Origin: Polytrichum commune
Taxonomy: Eukaryota; Streptophyta; Polytrichopsida; Polytrichales; Polytrichaceae
DNA: 64,000 nt
Assembly: GCA_950295325.1 (NCBI GenBank)
Contig: OX485805.1
Location: 22,743,501 to 22,807,500, forward strand
Direction of reading: 5' to 3'
Under the pieces are notes generated by a model. It was not told the origin of the DNA. It saw only the letters and a list, made by a program, of their open reading frames with translations, and made no database searches. The position numbers were made by a program, and so were the translations under genes. Below are positions 12,176 through 23,600 of this stretch, one piece after another; the stretch's first letter is position 1; each line of letters begins with the position of its first letter.

Positions 12176-12501
12176 CATTGCAAACTTTAGCATAACTTGC
12201 AACGCAACAACACGCAAGTGCCTTCAGCTCCTCAACATGCAAGATTTAGAATTGAACTTCAACATCAAATTCAACAAGGACTAGCAAAAAAAATTGTGTT
12301 CACAAACACATCTACAAACTGCGCACTTCTAGAAGTTCACGCCCAAATGTAAGTCCAAAAAAAAGAGGGAGCATTGATGTGGTACTCCTGGCGGTCCAAC
12401 ATCGGAGCATTGCGTGGTACTCCTGGCGGTCCAGCATCGGCGACCTCCACTAACAAATACAAAACACAAAGACAGAGGGAGGGTGAGCGAAGGAATCAGG
12501 T

Positions 12502-15500
12502 TTAGGAGTTCTGCGAAACAAACTCGTCAAGTACAACCCTGTCATTTTCTTCCAAAGTGTAGACATTAGTCTTGCCATTATAAGAAAGAGCAACTGTTGA
12601 AATCACGCTATCTAGATCAATCCATTGTGTGTCGGTAACATCATATTTGAACTTGTTTCTCCCGGGAGCCCGTTTGAACCAATTCAAAAGAATCTCAAAA
12701 GTAGGGCCAGAACTTACCTTCTTACCTGATGTACTTCGGTTTAACAAATCAAGTGGGTACCTACAGACGCCCCACTTCTGGCCCACTTTCCTCCTGATCT
12801 TCTGGACTCGACCAAGCCACCAAGATCCTACATCCACACCACCTGAAAGGACTGCCGGTCTACCTAAACGTTCACCACCTCCTCTATTTCGTTTTTGGGC
12901 AGCTCTGACTGTGGAGGAAATATTCAAATTCGAAGATTGCATGAATAAGACCCCACAATCACTACCCAAACCAAAGAGACACGTCGTGCTAGAATTTGCT
13001 GCAGATAAGTATTCCTTTGCATTGTTGAAGAATACCGAGTTCTTGATCTTTGTTAGTCGATCTTTCGAACGAAAAGGGTTGCCATTTAACTCCGACACCA
13101 AGGTTGACTTGTATATCACCTTTCCCATGTATTCCACCACGGGAACAGCTGGGATGGTGTTCGGTATTCCAGGTATGCAGTTGGGTGGTCGTTCTTCAAT
13201 TGAGTCCAGCATTTCGGATATTACTACCCGACATTCGTCCTCAGCGATTGCAACAGGATCCAAGCCATCATCGACCAATTCGTCTTCGAGGTTCAGGCCA
13301 CCGTTATAGGAAACATCGCCGGACTCATCCTCCTCCGCAGCTTCCACCAAGGAATCCCTCAGCACTTCAGCATCTCCATCGTCTCCAGAAACCGGCTTTG
13401 TGGGAGGGATATAAGACCAGTGCTTTGGATCAGCAGCCTCTAGTAGCCATGGCTGTTGAAACCATGTTTTCGACTTGGCATGCGTGGAAGGAGCCATGTT
13501 CAGGCTGTTCAACATTGATTGAGCCGCCTTCAAGCCCTCCTTCAACGCCGATACGAAGTCGGCATCTGATGCCAAGTCACTGTAGTCAGCAAGATCAACT
13601 GGTTCTTGCCCTGGTTCCAACGGATGTAATTCAGCCCAAATGTTACGTTGCTTGTTATGTGCCCTGTCAAATTTTAGTCCATTCTCACCGTACTCTATTG
13701 CCGCCAATTTATTCACAGTACTTGCACAGCCTACAAGTTCATGGAAGTCGTAGGCTCTTTCCATACCTTGCATTCCACCCACTTTGCTAAAGAAGATTTC
13801 GCAAGAGTCAGATCCAGTCAGATGCAGTGGAACGGGTAAGTGTGGACAAAATTCTTTGAAATACTTAATCAAAAGTACAACAAAATGGCAGGACAACTGG
13901 ACATCAAGATAACATTGGTTTGACACAAAACATTCTTGAACCGTTAATGTTTTTGTATTCCCACCAACTGAGTGGTCCCCAAACTTGAACCACAATTTCC
14001 ACAAACGGAAGAAGAAAGAGACTTTGCTTGCAAGCACAACCCGCTCTCTAAGAGTCAAAGATACAGAAAGAAAAATATCAATATAATCAGCACAAATCTG
14101 CAAATACATTTCCGTCCCCAGAGTTCTTTCCTGATGAGCATCTCTCATTGTCCTTAACATCTGTAAGCAAGTCCTGGCTTTGGACGCACAGATTCTCTGT
14201 GCACTTGCCCAATTTTGACGGTCAGTGCGGTGCACGTCCTCCCGTCTCAAGCCATGCTCATCTATCTGGAACTTCTGATACACTTGCCCGAGATGGTCAA
14301 GGAAACACACATCTGCCCCCAATTGTAAGTTCTTCACAACACTATCTAGAGGGTTTATTAGTTTTTTCCCATTATGTATAAAATCCTGGTCATGTAATCC
14401 CACAACTCTATTGTCACCCAACCACTCACAACTAAGCAACCACCCTTCCCAAGGAATTGCATACCTGGAACCTACCTTACTTGAATAGTCTTGCAGCATG
14501 ATCTGCCTCCTCCTTGAGTCTCCATCTGATGCATGACCAATAATTGGTCCAACTGTAGCAACACAACATTTTTCCCACAAACGGTCTATATCGCTCCACT
14601 GCCTTCTAACCCAATCAGAGTCAAAGCAATTACATGTGCATGAGACAACTAGAACTAGCCTCGGCAGGAGTGCATGCAATGGGTTGACCATAATCACCCT
14701 TGCAAAGCTGCCCTTTTTGTTTAGTCGGAACGCATCAACTATAGCCTCATAACCTGAATTACCACAGCCTACAACTGGCTTAAAGTTTGACACACAACAA
14801 TGACTATCCTTCGACCCACAGAATCCAACCAAAGTGTCAGATGATGCTTCCCAAACAATTCGGCTCTTGACCTTCGTCTCGTCCTCCGCGAGAATAATGG
14901 GAACAGGTCCGTGCACACCATGTGCTTTCTTTGCCTCAACATAGATGTTAGAAATTTGAGCAAATAGAGCCTCATGTTCCCCAGCAATAAATTTTACCCC
15001 CTTCTTATTCTCACGTTTAATACTTGAGTAAGATGGACCAGCATAATTCAAAGCAAAAAGATCGCACATACGTCTGCCTCCATAGATCTTCATGGCTTCC
15101 GCATAAGACTTTGTATTTTTTGAAAATCTGTGACCCTGCTTGACTCGGTTCAAGTTCGCCGCAACATCCCTAAGGAAGTCCCACAAAGCTGGTTTTCCCC
15201 CAAAGGCATTGGTTCTGTGAGCAGCCAAAATATTGTTACAGAAGGATAGCACATCTTTCCTATTAAAGTTTTCAACAGTGCTTAATTTCAACCCTCGTTG
15301 CGTCATTTTTAGTTGTGCGACCTTGGACTTCATCTGCCAATGCAAAGCCCTCTCCTCACGGTACTTGGTAGCCAACCTCCTGGAATTACCCGCTAGTTCA
15401 CGAATGGACAAGTAATCAATTCGTCTGCCCGAGCCTGTATCCCGCGACCCTCTTTTAACTAGCGCCCTCCCTTCTTTCACTACTCGCAGCCTAAAATCAT

Positions 15501-16983
15501 TTTCTTGCACAATTTTCGAACAAGCAGCACACGTAAAATTTGCAAAAGGCTCTCCACACCCTGACACCCGTTTACAAGCAGAATGGCGGAAACAACCAGC
15601 GACAACAACTTCCTCGTCACCACAAGAGAATGTGGCAAAGGTTGTTGGCTCTGCCGCCCAAAGTGCACCCGGTTTGGGATCATCCAAGAGGGCATTCACC
15701 CTATAGCATTTCCCCCCATATTTGGTGGTTTCCCTCCTTAATCCCCAACACAGCAAGGCCAAAATAGAGTCGGGTTTACCTGAGTGGGATCCGTCAATGG
15801 ATTCCGACCTAACCGCAGCATGTTGGCCAAACCAACCGTGCAGATCAGGTTGGTTGCCAACAATTTTCTTCGATCTTGCAGATGGCCGACCCCGCCTTGC
15901 AGTCGAGATAGCCGAGCTTGTGGTACTCATCCCTCCACTGCCGAAACCCTCCACGCATCTCGTGTGTGTAAATCCTTGGAGGTGGTTTTCCAAATTAGCC
16001 CTCAAATTGTTTTTGGGTGGGCAAAGTAGTAGTAGTTGTCCATCGATTTTGCAACGAACCTTATACCAAAACGACTTCAGCTGCGTGTGCTCGACATCCC
16101 CCACGATCAGAAATGGTGGATCAACCTCTGAAATTTCATCGTTCACGCTTTTGAGAATGCTCAACCCCTCTTCTACCAATCTTTTGTGGTCTGCCGCAGT
16201 GTACATCAAGGGTTTCCCCTTATTGCCTCCATTTTTAGGATGATCATTATACACAACGTTATTCCTTTTGCACCACTGTTTAATGTGTAGTGTGGAATGA
16301 AGGTGGGACTTTTTAAAATTCGCAAACAAATTGTGAATGGCTGTCTTACTGTGATCGCCGGCTGTTCCACCAAACTCCTTATGACATTCCCCACAAAGAA
16401 TTTTCACGACTGGTACACCGATGAGGTCATAGGATTTCAAGTTCCAAAGGTGATCCGCAAAATCCATTGACTCCAACTCCTTCCACAATTTCACCACCGC
16501 CGCATTGTATTTCTCCATCACATCGATGGAAATCAGCGTGGACAGCAGGTAAACCTCTGACCCAATTTTAGACCCTGAACCCTCTTGCGAAGCAGCCTCT
16601 GGAATAGGATCTTCATCGTCGAACTCACGATCTGGAAATTCGGGTGGCTCAACCTGAAGGCTTGCCGTGAGGTCGTTGCTGCCACTTCCTCCAACTTCAT
16701 CACAGCGCCTTCTCTTCGCAGCGCCCCCTTCTTGTTGTTCCTCTTCTGGAATCACGTACATCCGCTCTGTGACCGGATTCATCACTTCAAACTTCTTTCG
16801 GATGCGGCATTGATCGTCAAAGTCCCAGAACTCGAAGGGCCAATCGACGCAGGAGCCTTTCTCTAAACGCACACGCAAATCATGGTAAGTATCTGTTGAT
16901 TGGCACACGAATGGACTCAACAACTTTGGCATTGCGCTTTCATCTGCAACACTATAAAGCTTAACCTTGTAATTAGTTGCCAT
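12502..16983 (-). CDS. Transposase, P-element-superfamily-like (intact)
   Basis: Predicted DDE transposase of the surrounding element, acting in the nucleus on its G-rich ends. The frame is open from 17151, but I choose the Met at 16983 (MATNYKV): the 56 codons before it look like untranslated leader with Cys-rich, Val/Ala-rich noise. The protein is about 1493 aa. Numbered from that Met: a basic KRRR stretch near 90; a BED-like C-x2-C...H-x5-H cluster (C197, C200, H227-H233); a second Cys cluster near 460-490 (CxxxxxC...CAAC); a helical basic region; then the core with D701 in AEDETKV, D820 in GHASDGDSRRR and E1062 in DSCEIFFS. These mirror P/THAP9-type contexts (SDG..NR and DxxExFFS). The 242-residue D-to-E spacing would fit an insertion domain. 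The superfamily call is motif-based only; a new superfamily is possible. Confidence 0.75.
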   Translation of the reverse strand: MATNYKVKLYSVADESAMPKLLSPFVCQSTDTYHDLRVRLEKGSCVDWPFEFWDFDDQCRIRKKFEVMNPVTERMYVIPEEEQQEGGAAKRRRCDEVGGSGSNDLTASLQVEPPEFPDREFDDEDPIPEAASQEGSGSKIGSEVYLLSTLISIDVMEKYNAAVVKLWKELESMDFADHLWNLKSYDLIGVPVVKILCGECHKEFGGTAGDHSKTAIHNLFANFKKSHLHSTLHIKQWCKRNNVVYNDHPKNGGNKGKPLMYTAADHKRLVEEGLSILKSVNDEISEVDPPFLIVGDVEHTQLKSFWYKVRCKIDGQLLLLCPPKNNLRANLENHLQGFTHTRCVEGFGSGGMSTTSSAISTARRGRPSARSKKIVGNQPDLHGWFGQHAAVRSESIDGSHSGKPDSILALLCWGLRRETTKYGGKCYRVNALLDDPKPGALWAAEPTTFATFSCGDEEVVVAGCFRHSACKRVSGCGEPFANFTCAACSKIVQENDFRLRVVKEGRALVKRGSRDTGSGRRIDYLSIRELAGNSRRLATKYREERALHWQMKSKVAQLKMTQRGLKLSTVENFNRKDVLSFCNNILAAHRTNAFGGKPALWDFLRDVAANLNRVKQGHRFSKNTKSYAEAMKIYGGRRMCDLFALNYAGPSYSSIKRENKKGVKFIAGEHEALFAQISNIYVEAKKAHGVHGPVPIILAEDETKVKSRIVWEASSDTLVGFCGSKDSHCCVSNFKPVVGCGNSGYEAIVDAFRLNKKGSFARVIMVNPLHALLPRLVLVVSCTCNCFDSDWVRRQWSDIDRLWEKCCVATVGPIIGHASDGDSRRRQIMLQDYSSKVGSRYAIPWEGWLLSCEWLGDNRVVGLHDQDFIHNGKKLINPLDSVVKNLQLGADVCFLDHLGQVYQKFQIDEHGLRREDVHRTDRQNWASAQRICASKARTCLQMLRTMRDAHQERTLGTEMYLQICADYIDIFLSVSLTLRERVVLASKVSFFFRLWKLWFKFGDHSVGGNTKTLTVQECFVSNQCYLDVQLSCHFVVLLIKYFKEFCPHLPVPLHLTGSDSCEIFFSKVGGMQGMERAYDFHELVGCASTVNKLAAIEYGENGLKFDRAHNKQRNIWAELHPLEPGQEPVDLADYSDLASDADFVSALKEGLKAAQSMLNSLNMAPSTHAKSKTWFQQPWLLEAADPKHWSYIPPTKPVSGDDGDAEVLRDSLVEAAEEDESGDVSYNGGLNLEDELVDDGLDPVAIAEDECRVVISEMLDSIEERPPNCIPGIPNTIPAVPVVEYMGKVIYKSTLVSELNGNPFRSKDRLTKIKNSVFFNNAKEYLSAANSSTTCLFGLGSDCGVLFMQSSNLNISSTVRAAQKRNRGGGERLGRPAVLSGGVDVGSWWLGRVQKIRRKVGQKWGVCRYPLDLLNRSTSGKKVSSGPTFEILLNWFKRAPGRNKFKYDVTDTQWIDLDSVISTVALSYNGKTNVYTLEENDRVVLDEFVSQNS

Positions 16984-17581
16984 AGCAGCAGATTGCAAAC
17001 AAACACACGCAACAACAGCGGAAAGTGCACAGAAAACACCCTCAAACCCTAGCCAACTAAAACCGCATACAGAGCACCCACTGATCCGAGCCGCGTGAAC
17101 CCTAAAACGTGAAAGAACGCTCAAAACTAAAGCCAATCCAGAGCAAAACAATCACAACGCATGAAAATAATCGGCATAGCAAAACAACATTGTCCTGAAG
17201 CACGCAGCGCAGTCGCGCTCAAAAAAATCGCAGCGGCGCGGTGTAGAATGAGCGATAGAAGTGAACACAGGCGGAGGTGGACGAGGAGAGAGTTGTTGGC
17301 AAAACCCTAATGAGTTGCCGACAGCCGTGGATCGGCCATTGATCGTGCGGCCCACATTACAGCCCATGTGGCCTAAACCCATTGTCAGTCCCAAATTTTT
17401 AATAAAAAGGGGGGTATCCTAAGTTTAATAACTCCTAATATGCTCTTTTAAATAGGATCCTATGTTACTTATAACCTTCCACTAGACATTCTATGACCCC
17501 TATGTTATGAATAATAAAATTGTAATTTTTATCTCGAATGTATTTATGGTACCCTATATTTGTTCTCACCTATATTTCTAC

Positions 17582-17607
17582 TTTTTATGAGGAGTGACCC
17601 CCCCGAG
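17582..17607 (-). repeat. Right terminal inverted repeat of the 5.8 kb transposon
   Basis: Perfect reverse complement of 11806-11831, followed directly by the AATCTAGA duplication at 17608-17615. Confidence 0.95.
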
Positions 17608-17615
17608 AATCTAGA

Positions 17616-18000
17616 TAATCCCTCCCCCCAGCTACGGCCTCTTTGTGGATTGAATCTAGCCAATCTGAACCCAAGCATGCCTTGAGGTTAGATTTGCTAG
17701 GCTCCATGGCCTTAATGACCCATTTACAAGAAGGTTGGTTTTGGCAGCCTCTGGGTCCACTAGACCAAGTCCACCGTATTTTTTTTCTTCAGACAACACT
17801 CCCCCCAATTAACCTTGGTATGTGTGCGTTTCTCCTTGCATGACCACATGTAATTGGGGATGTCCTCTCTAATTTTCCCAAGGATTTCATTGGAGCCTAT
17901 CCACATTGTGATGAAGAACCATAGGGTGGAGAGAAGGATGTGGTTACATATAACTACCATGCATGGTAGTGAAAGTTCACAGTGCTCCAATAGACTAACT
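17616..18000 (-). pseudogene. LINE reverse-transcriptase tail fragment
   Basis: Minus-strand translation gives segments typical of the late RT region of plant LINEs: an 'EILGKIREDIPNYMW' stretch, KRTHTKVNWGECCLKKK, then LVDPEAAKTNLLV and LRPWSLANL. It is truncated upstream and broken by frameshifts. Its continuation lies beyond the transposon insertion, below 11797. Confidence 0.65.
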
Positions 18001-18312
18001 TTTTGGAAATCTTGGCATATAAAAAATCTACCACATCCTTGGCTGCCTCGTTGCTAGGCCCAATAACTTGGACTGCATCACCTTGGGTCGCAATTGTGGT
18101 TGCTACCGTACGTTATCCCACTCCGAGTAGGCAACTTTAGGGGTTGCGACCATGGTCATGAACATGCTCTGGGCCTGCTACGCCAACTCTTTTGGATGTC
18201 TTCGTTCTGTATCATGGGGTTTGATCCTGAAGGGCCTTGGTGTGCACCAACAACAACCTTGGTGCTTCTGATCCACATTTCTATGCTATTAACTTGATCA
18301 ATACCAAGTGGA

Positions 18313-19443
18313 TTAGCATCTCCTTTGTGTTGTTATGGCGTTAGCCGCAATCCTATTAGATCTGGCATTGTTACTTGCATGGTTCCTATTGGTAAAGTCT
18401 ACCCAAAATGCGCCCTTCCTTTGCTCCTCATTTTCCTCAAAAATATTCCTTCTTATTGTTTTGTTATTTCTAACTTGTTGGAAACCTTCTTGATTCACCT
18501 CTATGCCTTTTGGTGGTGCTCTTGGAAATTCCTTGCATTTCTTAACCTTGTGTTGCCAACTGTAACATGCCCTACACCTAAAAGGGAGGGTATCATAGTC
18601 TACCAACATATTTTGGATGGGTAGAATACCTTCTTAGATCAGTTTAGGGCTATGTTTGTGATCCATCCTTCCTTAACTTGGAGATTCACACAAAATTTCA
18701 AATCCTTTGATGTTGTATTTGCTATGTATATACCAATGACTTCCCCTAAAGATTTTGCAATGTCAAGTGTTTAGTCATGAATCTCAAATGAGTGATTCCA
18801 CAACGTAACCCATGTGGGGAATGCTAGATTGTTGGGATTATCCGGGTGAAACCATGGTACCCAACTTTGTAGCAAACAAGTCCCCCATTTGGATTTGTAG
18901 GGTGATAACACCAAAGCTTTGGGTATCACACCACTCACTTTGCTAAACAAAAAGAAGTAGCCCTCCCCAACATGTCTATAAAATGATATGAAAAGTCCAC
19001 TTGACCCTTGCTTTAGGGTTTGGAGCCAGATCTCAAAAACCTGAGGGTTAGGTTCAGGGCCTACAAACTTGGCGGTCAGAAGTTGCTCCTTCAGCAAAGC
19101 GATGCTTGTGAGCAACTTCCGAGTGTCTACTTTGAAAGGAACTGCACCTTTTCTAACCAAAAAAACCATTGAAATTCCCTTCAACGTTCAAAGGAAGGAT
19201 CTCACCACATTGAACTCGAAAAGGGTTGAGGCCTTCCTTGGATTTGCATTGGCTTGCCTCAACAATCACCGTGTCCACCATTTCTTCATCGTGTTTGGGG
19301 GCATCACCAAAGATCCACCCACCCTTTTCCTCAAGCATGGGATCAAAACATCCTCTCCCCCCCTCTTCCCAACAAACGTGTCCATCTTATTTCTCCTCCC
19401 CCGTGTTTGGAAATGGTGTTGCTCTCCCTTTTCCCCCCCTTAA
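18313..19443 (-). pseudogene. LINE ORF1-like protein, decayed
   Basis: Two minus-strand frames make up an ORF1 of the plant LINE type, an RNA-binding coat protein. The region 19184-18771 carries the DUF4283-like core, with GYFFLFSKVSGVIPKALVL followed by VPWFHPDNPN and FPTWVTLWN. The region 18609-18313 carries a zinc-knuckle-like C-x2-C-x4-H-x4-C (CRACYSWQHKVKKC) and a Lys/Asn/Arg-rich tail. They lie in different frames with a gap, so the gene is broken. It is followed directly by the truncated RT segment. Confidence 0.6.
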
Positions 19444-19540
19444 TCCATGTTGTGAAGCTGCAATTCTGCACTTGGATCTCTTATGCTACCTATTGCTATC
19501 CAGATCTATTCACCTCCGTGATCCAGCGATTTAAAACCTA

Positions 19541-20005
19541 ATCGGAACTCACATCTCTAAGGCACATATCTTCTCCTAATCCAAAATGGAAGATCATTCC
19601 ATGTAGATCCATGCAATTTGTACCAACAGATCCGTATGAATCACACGAGGAATCACCATGAGGCATAGATCTCGAGAAAACTTTGAGTAGTTCTTCTTCC
19701 TCTGTCGAGCCATTGCTCTCTTCGTTCGTGCCTTCTGGGCTACTGCTAGAATCCCTTCATAGTGGCCATGTTGTGCGGAATCGTTTAGCTCCGTACATAG
19801 CCAAACACAATTAAAGTGGGTCAAATGCCCCAACATCGTGGCCAATATCATGGCTAAATGTGACTGACCTCCCACTTGACTTCTGCCATTGTGTCGAGAC
19901 TTCAATGCATCACAAGATGGAACCAATTGCATCAAACGTTGCTAGTAGATTGATTCTCTCAGTTTTAGAGATCGACATCACACATGCAGATTGAGACAAA
20001 ATGTA
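19541..20005. other. Intergenic sequence, no feature recognised
   Basis: Short frames only; no repeat boundary seen. Confidence 0.3.
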
Positions 20006-20009
20006 AACT

Positions 20010-20640
20010 AACGTAAACGTGCCTGATTCGGTTACTTATCTTAATTGGACACCTATATTTGAGTGGTATCTGGTTTGGTGTGGCTCCATAAACGAATAAC
20101 GGAAAAGACATGTGTCTAGAAGAGATTAGATAGCGTCATTCAAAACATGATCAGTTCAAAAGTCAGTATACTTGTATGGGGGGGTCGTATATGACCGGTT
20201 GATAAGCATGAAAATCTGAACATTCACAACGAATGAGATGTTCATATGACCTCCAAATATCATGAGGAAGTGGTTATGGTCTCGACTTGGATTTGCTAAC
20301 TACCTTATCTCTTCCTAATCGCGTCTTTCATATCTTAGGAGAAGTGGGCCAGGGGGTGGTTGAGAAAAGTAACCATGTAAGACTCATCTACCACATGTCT
20401 TGATCAGTTTGTGGGAAGTTTTGGGGCAAAATCGGTGGAGATCCTAGTGATTCTAAATCCAACCGGTTACATGTTGACATCTTCCGGATTTGCTTTCATT
20501 CATGTGAGGTATATTCGTCTATAGATTCCTCTAAAATGATCGGTAATTCTCCTGAAGTCTCGATGGACTTCAACTGGTTATTTCTCAAACTCAACCGGTT
20601 CATCTGTAACTAACCGCCGGTTCTCCCCGGACAGTGGTCT
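20010..20640 (+). repeat. CCGGTT-rich dispersed repeat, copy A
   Basis: Starts with 'gtgcctgattcggttacttatctt..ttggacacctatatttgagtggt' and ends in a block dense in AACCGGTT words ('ccaaccggttacatg', 'actcaaccggttcatctg', 'gccggttctcccc'). Both parts recur at 26360-27360 (inverted), 37840-38345 and 57545-57880 (left part). No coding capacity. Confidence 0.7.
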
Positions 20641-23600
20641 TGATGCATGAAGGGTGCAGCTTTGGATGTGAAATAGGCCCATTTCACTTCAAAGATCGGC
20701 CAAATATATTGCCACATCTCCAAATGCCTTGTCCTTGAGTCATGAAACCTAAATTTGCAGGATGAATACAATGCGGATCGTGAGTCAAGACCACCAGTAT
20801 GTGGACGTGGAGTTGCATCCAAGCATTCCATAAGTTAGTTTGAACACAACACACTTCACTTGGTACAAATTGACATTTTCACTCACAGTATTGCAATAGC
20901 CAACATTATTTCAAGTGGTATATGACACAAAACAGTTTAAATGAATGTATCGTCTACCATCTGGAGTTAAACAATGCTATCTTTTTTTTGGTTGAGAATG
21001 ATGTAACTATTCATCTAATTAAGTATTTTCGTTCCATAAAAAGTGTCCGCATTATCTTGAATCGTTCTATTAGTGTGGGTGGAAAATTAGCGTGGAGATA
21101 GATGAAGGGCTTCACTCTAATTGTTTGCCATTGATACATTGATGTATATGAGGGCATACTTCCATGTGCTGGCAAAGCGAACGGGAACTATTAGAGGGCC
21201 AAAAATTGGACTTCCCTCCGCATGGAAGTGTGCACTAATTCTCCCATAAGAACACTTGGTGGTTGGCATAATTGTAGGGGAAAGTTGTAGTTTGAGAAGG
21301 GGGATTGGACTGCCTCTCTATTCATTTTCATTGGAGTAATTATATAAGAAACATCTTATTTGCATGAACTTCTTGGTTTGGACCTGTAACTATATTACTT
21401 TCTAGTAATTATGTCCACAATGGCATTATTGTTCAAAACTTGTCTAGAGTTTCAAAAAAATTTAGAATTATGTTCAATTACTCTAGTCACGCAAAGGTGG
21501 AAATGTTTCATAACGATGCAAGTCTAGTCTCTCATATGTCTTCCCCCCAAAACTTCATTGGAGGTGGTTGGCCACATAGTTGCTTGTAGATACTAGCCCA
21601 ACACCGCTCTTTAAGTATGTTAATTTCAACATTAAGAAAGCTTGAGTGACTTTATGCATAAGCTCTCAAAATCACGGTTTAACCAACTCAATGGGAGCTT
21701 GATGCTAAGACTCTAAAAAAAGCTCTAACACCTTCTCAGTTTCATTGTCTCAACATTGAGGGAGCCATAGCCACCACTGCCATGCTACTATTCATCATGA
21801 TGGGTCACGATGGTCACTAAGTAGCAGCTATAGCTAGTACTACTGCCGCCCTTTCTTCCATTTGCCTGCATGAACTACGATATTGTGTGTTTAACTAACA
21901 AGTTGCTAGACACTACTAGGATTATGGTGTCTAGAGCACACTTGGCTTTGACCCAAAACAATTTTGTGTCGAGTGAAAGGATCATTTGGGTAGTCACTTT
22001 TATGCCAACTCATGCCTAGTATAGAAACACATTCAAAAAAGGTGTTAAGAGACATCTACTTATAAATTTTCCGTACGAAAAAATATTACTCTCATGATCC
22101 AACATATCCAAGAGCTATGCTGATAGAGGTAAGTAAAAATCCTAAATATGATGTGATGGATCATCCTAATTTCCGACAACTAAGCTACATGAGAAATGCT
22201 TATACGCTAGGGATATGGCCCAAGGCCATGGTCTTGTGTATCATATAAATTGTATCATTTTGAGTATGTGGTCACTTTGCAGATATAGTCACTTTGTAAG
22301 CCTCATCGTTTGGCCCCATGACCTTGGTAGATTTGTAGAGTCTAAGATAGTAACGGAAACTAAAAGCCTAAGATAGATTGTCAGGTATGTTGAATCACTT
22401 GGAAATATATGAAAAAGCTTATAGATATAAAAACTTATAAAAATTCTACTATTTTATTTTATTTTATTTCAAAAATAATTAAATTCATATGCTGCATATG
22501 CAATTAACAAAAAATCCCAAAGTTTTTTTTAGGGAAAAATCATTTGGGGCAAGTTAAATAGCTTGATTTTTTTGAATCCATAAATCTAAACAACTATAAA
22601 AAGTCTACATACGTCTTTTCCAAAAATAATAAATTCATATGCAACCTACAAAAATTCACAAAGTTGTTAGAAGAGTTGGTCTTTTTACTATCCACTTTAT
22701 ATTTACTACATGTAACTATGTATAGTAAGTATGTGCAGTAAGTATGTGCAGTTAACTCAATTTAGTTCATGACCTTCCAATTTTGTGTACATGTGATGTG
22801 AGTGGAGTTGATGGCTAAGGACTTGCTTTAGTCCAATAAAGTGCTAGATTCAAATCCCCTTGGCTACCATTTCTACTAGCCTAGCAGCCTAGGCTCCTAC
22901 TATGCATGTATTTTGGAAATATATAAGGTCACGTGAAATTTGGAAAGTGAAATGCAATTGTCCTCTGAATTGTAAATTTCAAGCTTTTCAATAGTAAAAA
23001 ATAATTGTAATATAATAATCTCAAAATTATGCTGCAACAAGTATGCACACAATTTAATTAAGTTAGCAACAGTGATGGATCTGACACATTGCCCGAGAAT
23101 GAAACTCAACTACATTTTAAACATGTCAGACGACTCCTTTGCCATGGTCTATTGCACTTGACCCCATTCACACATATAAGTATTAGATGGTACATGGTGT
23201 CCACCACCTTTGAGCCTAGTGGGAACGTCCATGGTGGCTCATATTTGACTCAATGGGGTTGTTGAAAAACCCCACAATCCTACTAGTGAGGGTTTGATCA
23301 TAAGATGTGAGTTGCATGATAGTGACAATATATAACATATTAAGCCACTATCAGCCGTTCCATTCAAATAATATTTAATGACAGTGCTTCACTTGAGTTT
23401 ATCATGTTGAAGTTCTCGGTAAGAGAGAATAAGCATGCTATAGTTCCAAATAGTATATGATTTATTGCCAACCCCGCCCCGCCTATAGTTGTAGTTTGAT
23501 AATATTATGTGTGCGTTAGTAAGATCTTAGTATTTAAGTAAGCATGTAAGTAGTATCAAATCATGTCAGGAGATATTATTCATGAGTGGAGATACTTTGC

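Larger units (their letters stand above)
11806..17607 (-). mobile_element. Intact DNA transposon with P-superfamily-like transposase
   Basis: A 5802-bp element. Both ends start CTCGGGGGGGTCACTCCTCA followed by TAAAAA, a 26-bp perfect terminal inverted repeat, and are flanked by perfect 8-bp duplications AATCTAGA. A single long minus-strand frame (12502-16983) fills most of it. About 700 bp of non-coding sequence lies at the left end and 620 bp at the right. An 8-bp duplication fits the P and hAT superfamilies, and the D-D-E contexts in the protein favour P. It interrupts a LINE. The identical ends and open frame suggest recent insertion and possible activity. Confidence 0.9.
10370..19540 (-). 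mobile_element. Decayed non-LTR retrotransposon (LINE), internally deleted and split by a DNA transposon
   Basis: Reading the minus strand from high to low coordinates gives an ORF1-like protein with a DUF4283-like part and a CCHC knuckle (19443-18313), then the late reverse-transcriptase segment (about 18000-17616), then the 5.8 kb DNA transposon, then the ORF2 C-terminus (11797 to about 10380). The endonuclease and most of the reverse transcriptase expected between ORF1 and the late RT segment are absent. ORF1 ends only about 300 bp before the RT tail, so several kilobases were deleted. No poly(A) tail or flanking duplication was identified, so the outer limits are approximate. Confidence 0.65.

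Noticed and set aside
12629-13790. Plus-strand frames of 226 and 246 codons overlapping the transposase
   Set aside because: They lie antisense to the intact transposase frame, show no family motif, and are explained as shadows of its codon composition.
16984-17151. Extending the transposase N-terminus to the Met at 17151
   Set aside because: The extra 56 codons have no recognisable domain and precede a Met followed by an ordered, charged N-terminal domain; they are more likely untranslated leader.
20165-20175. Run of G at 20168-20174 as another end of the P-like family
   Set aside because: The same context (gggggg(t)cgtat..gacc) occurs in copy D of the CCGGTT repeat near 57713, so it belongs to that family.
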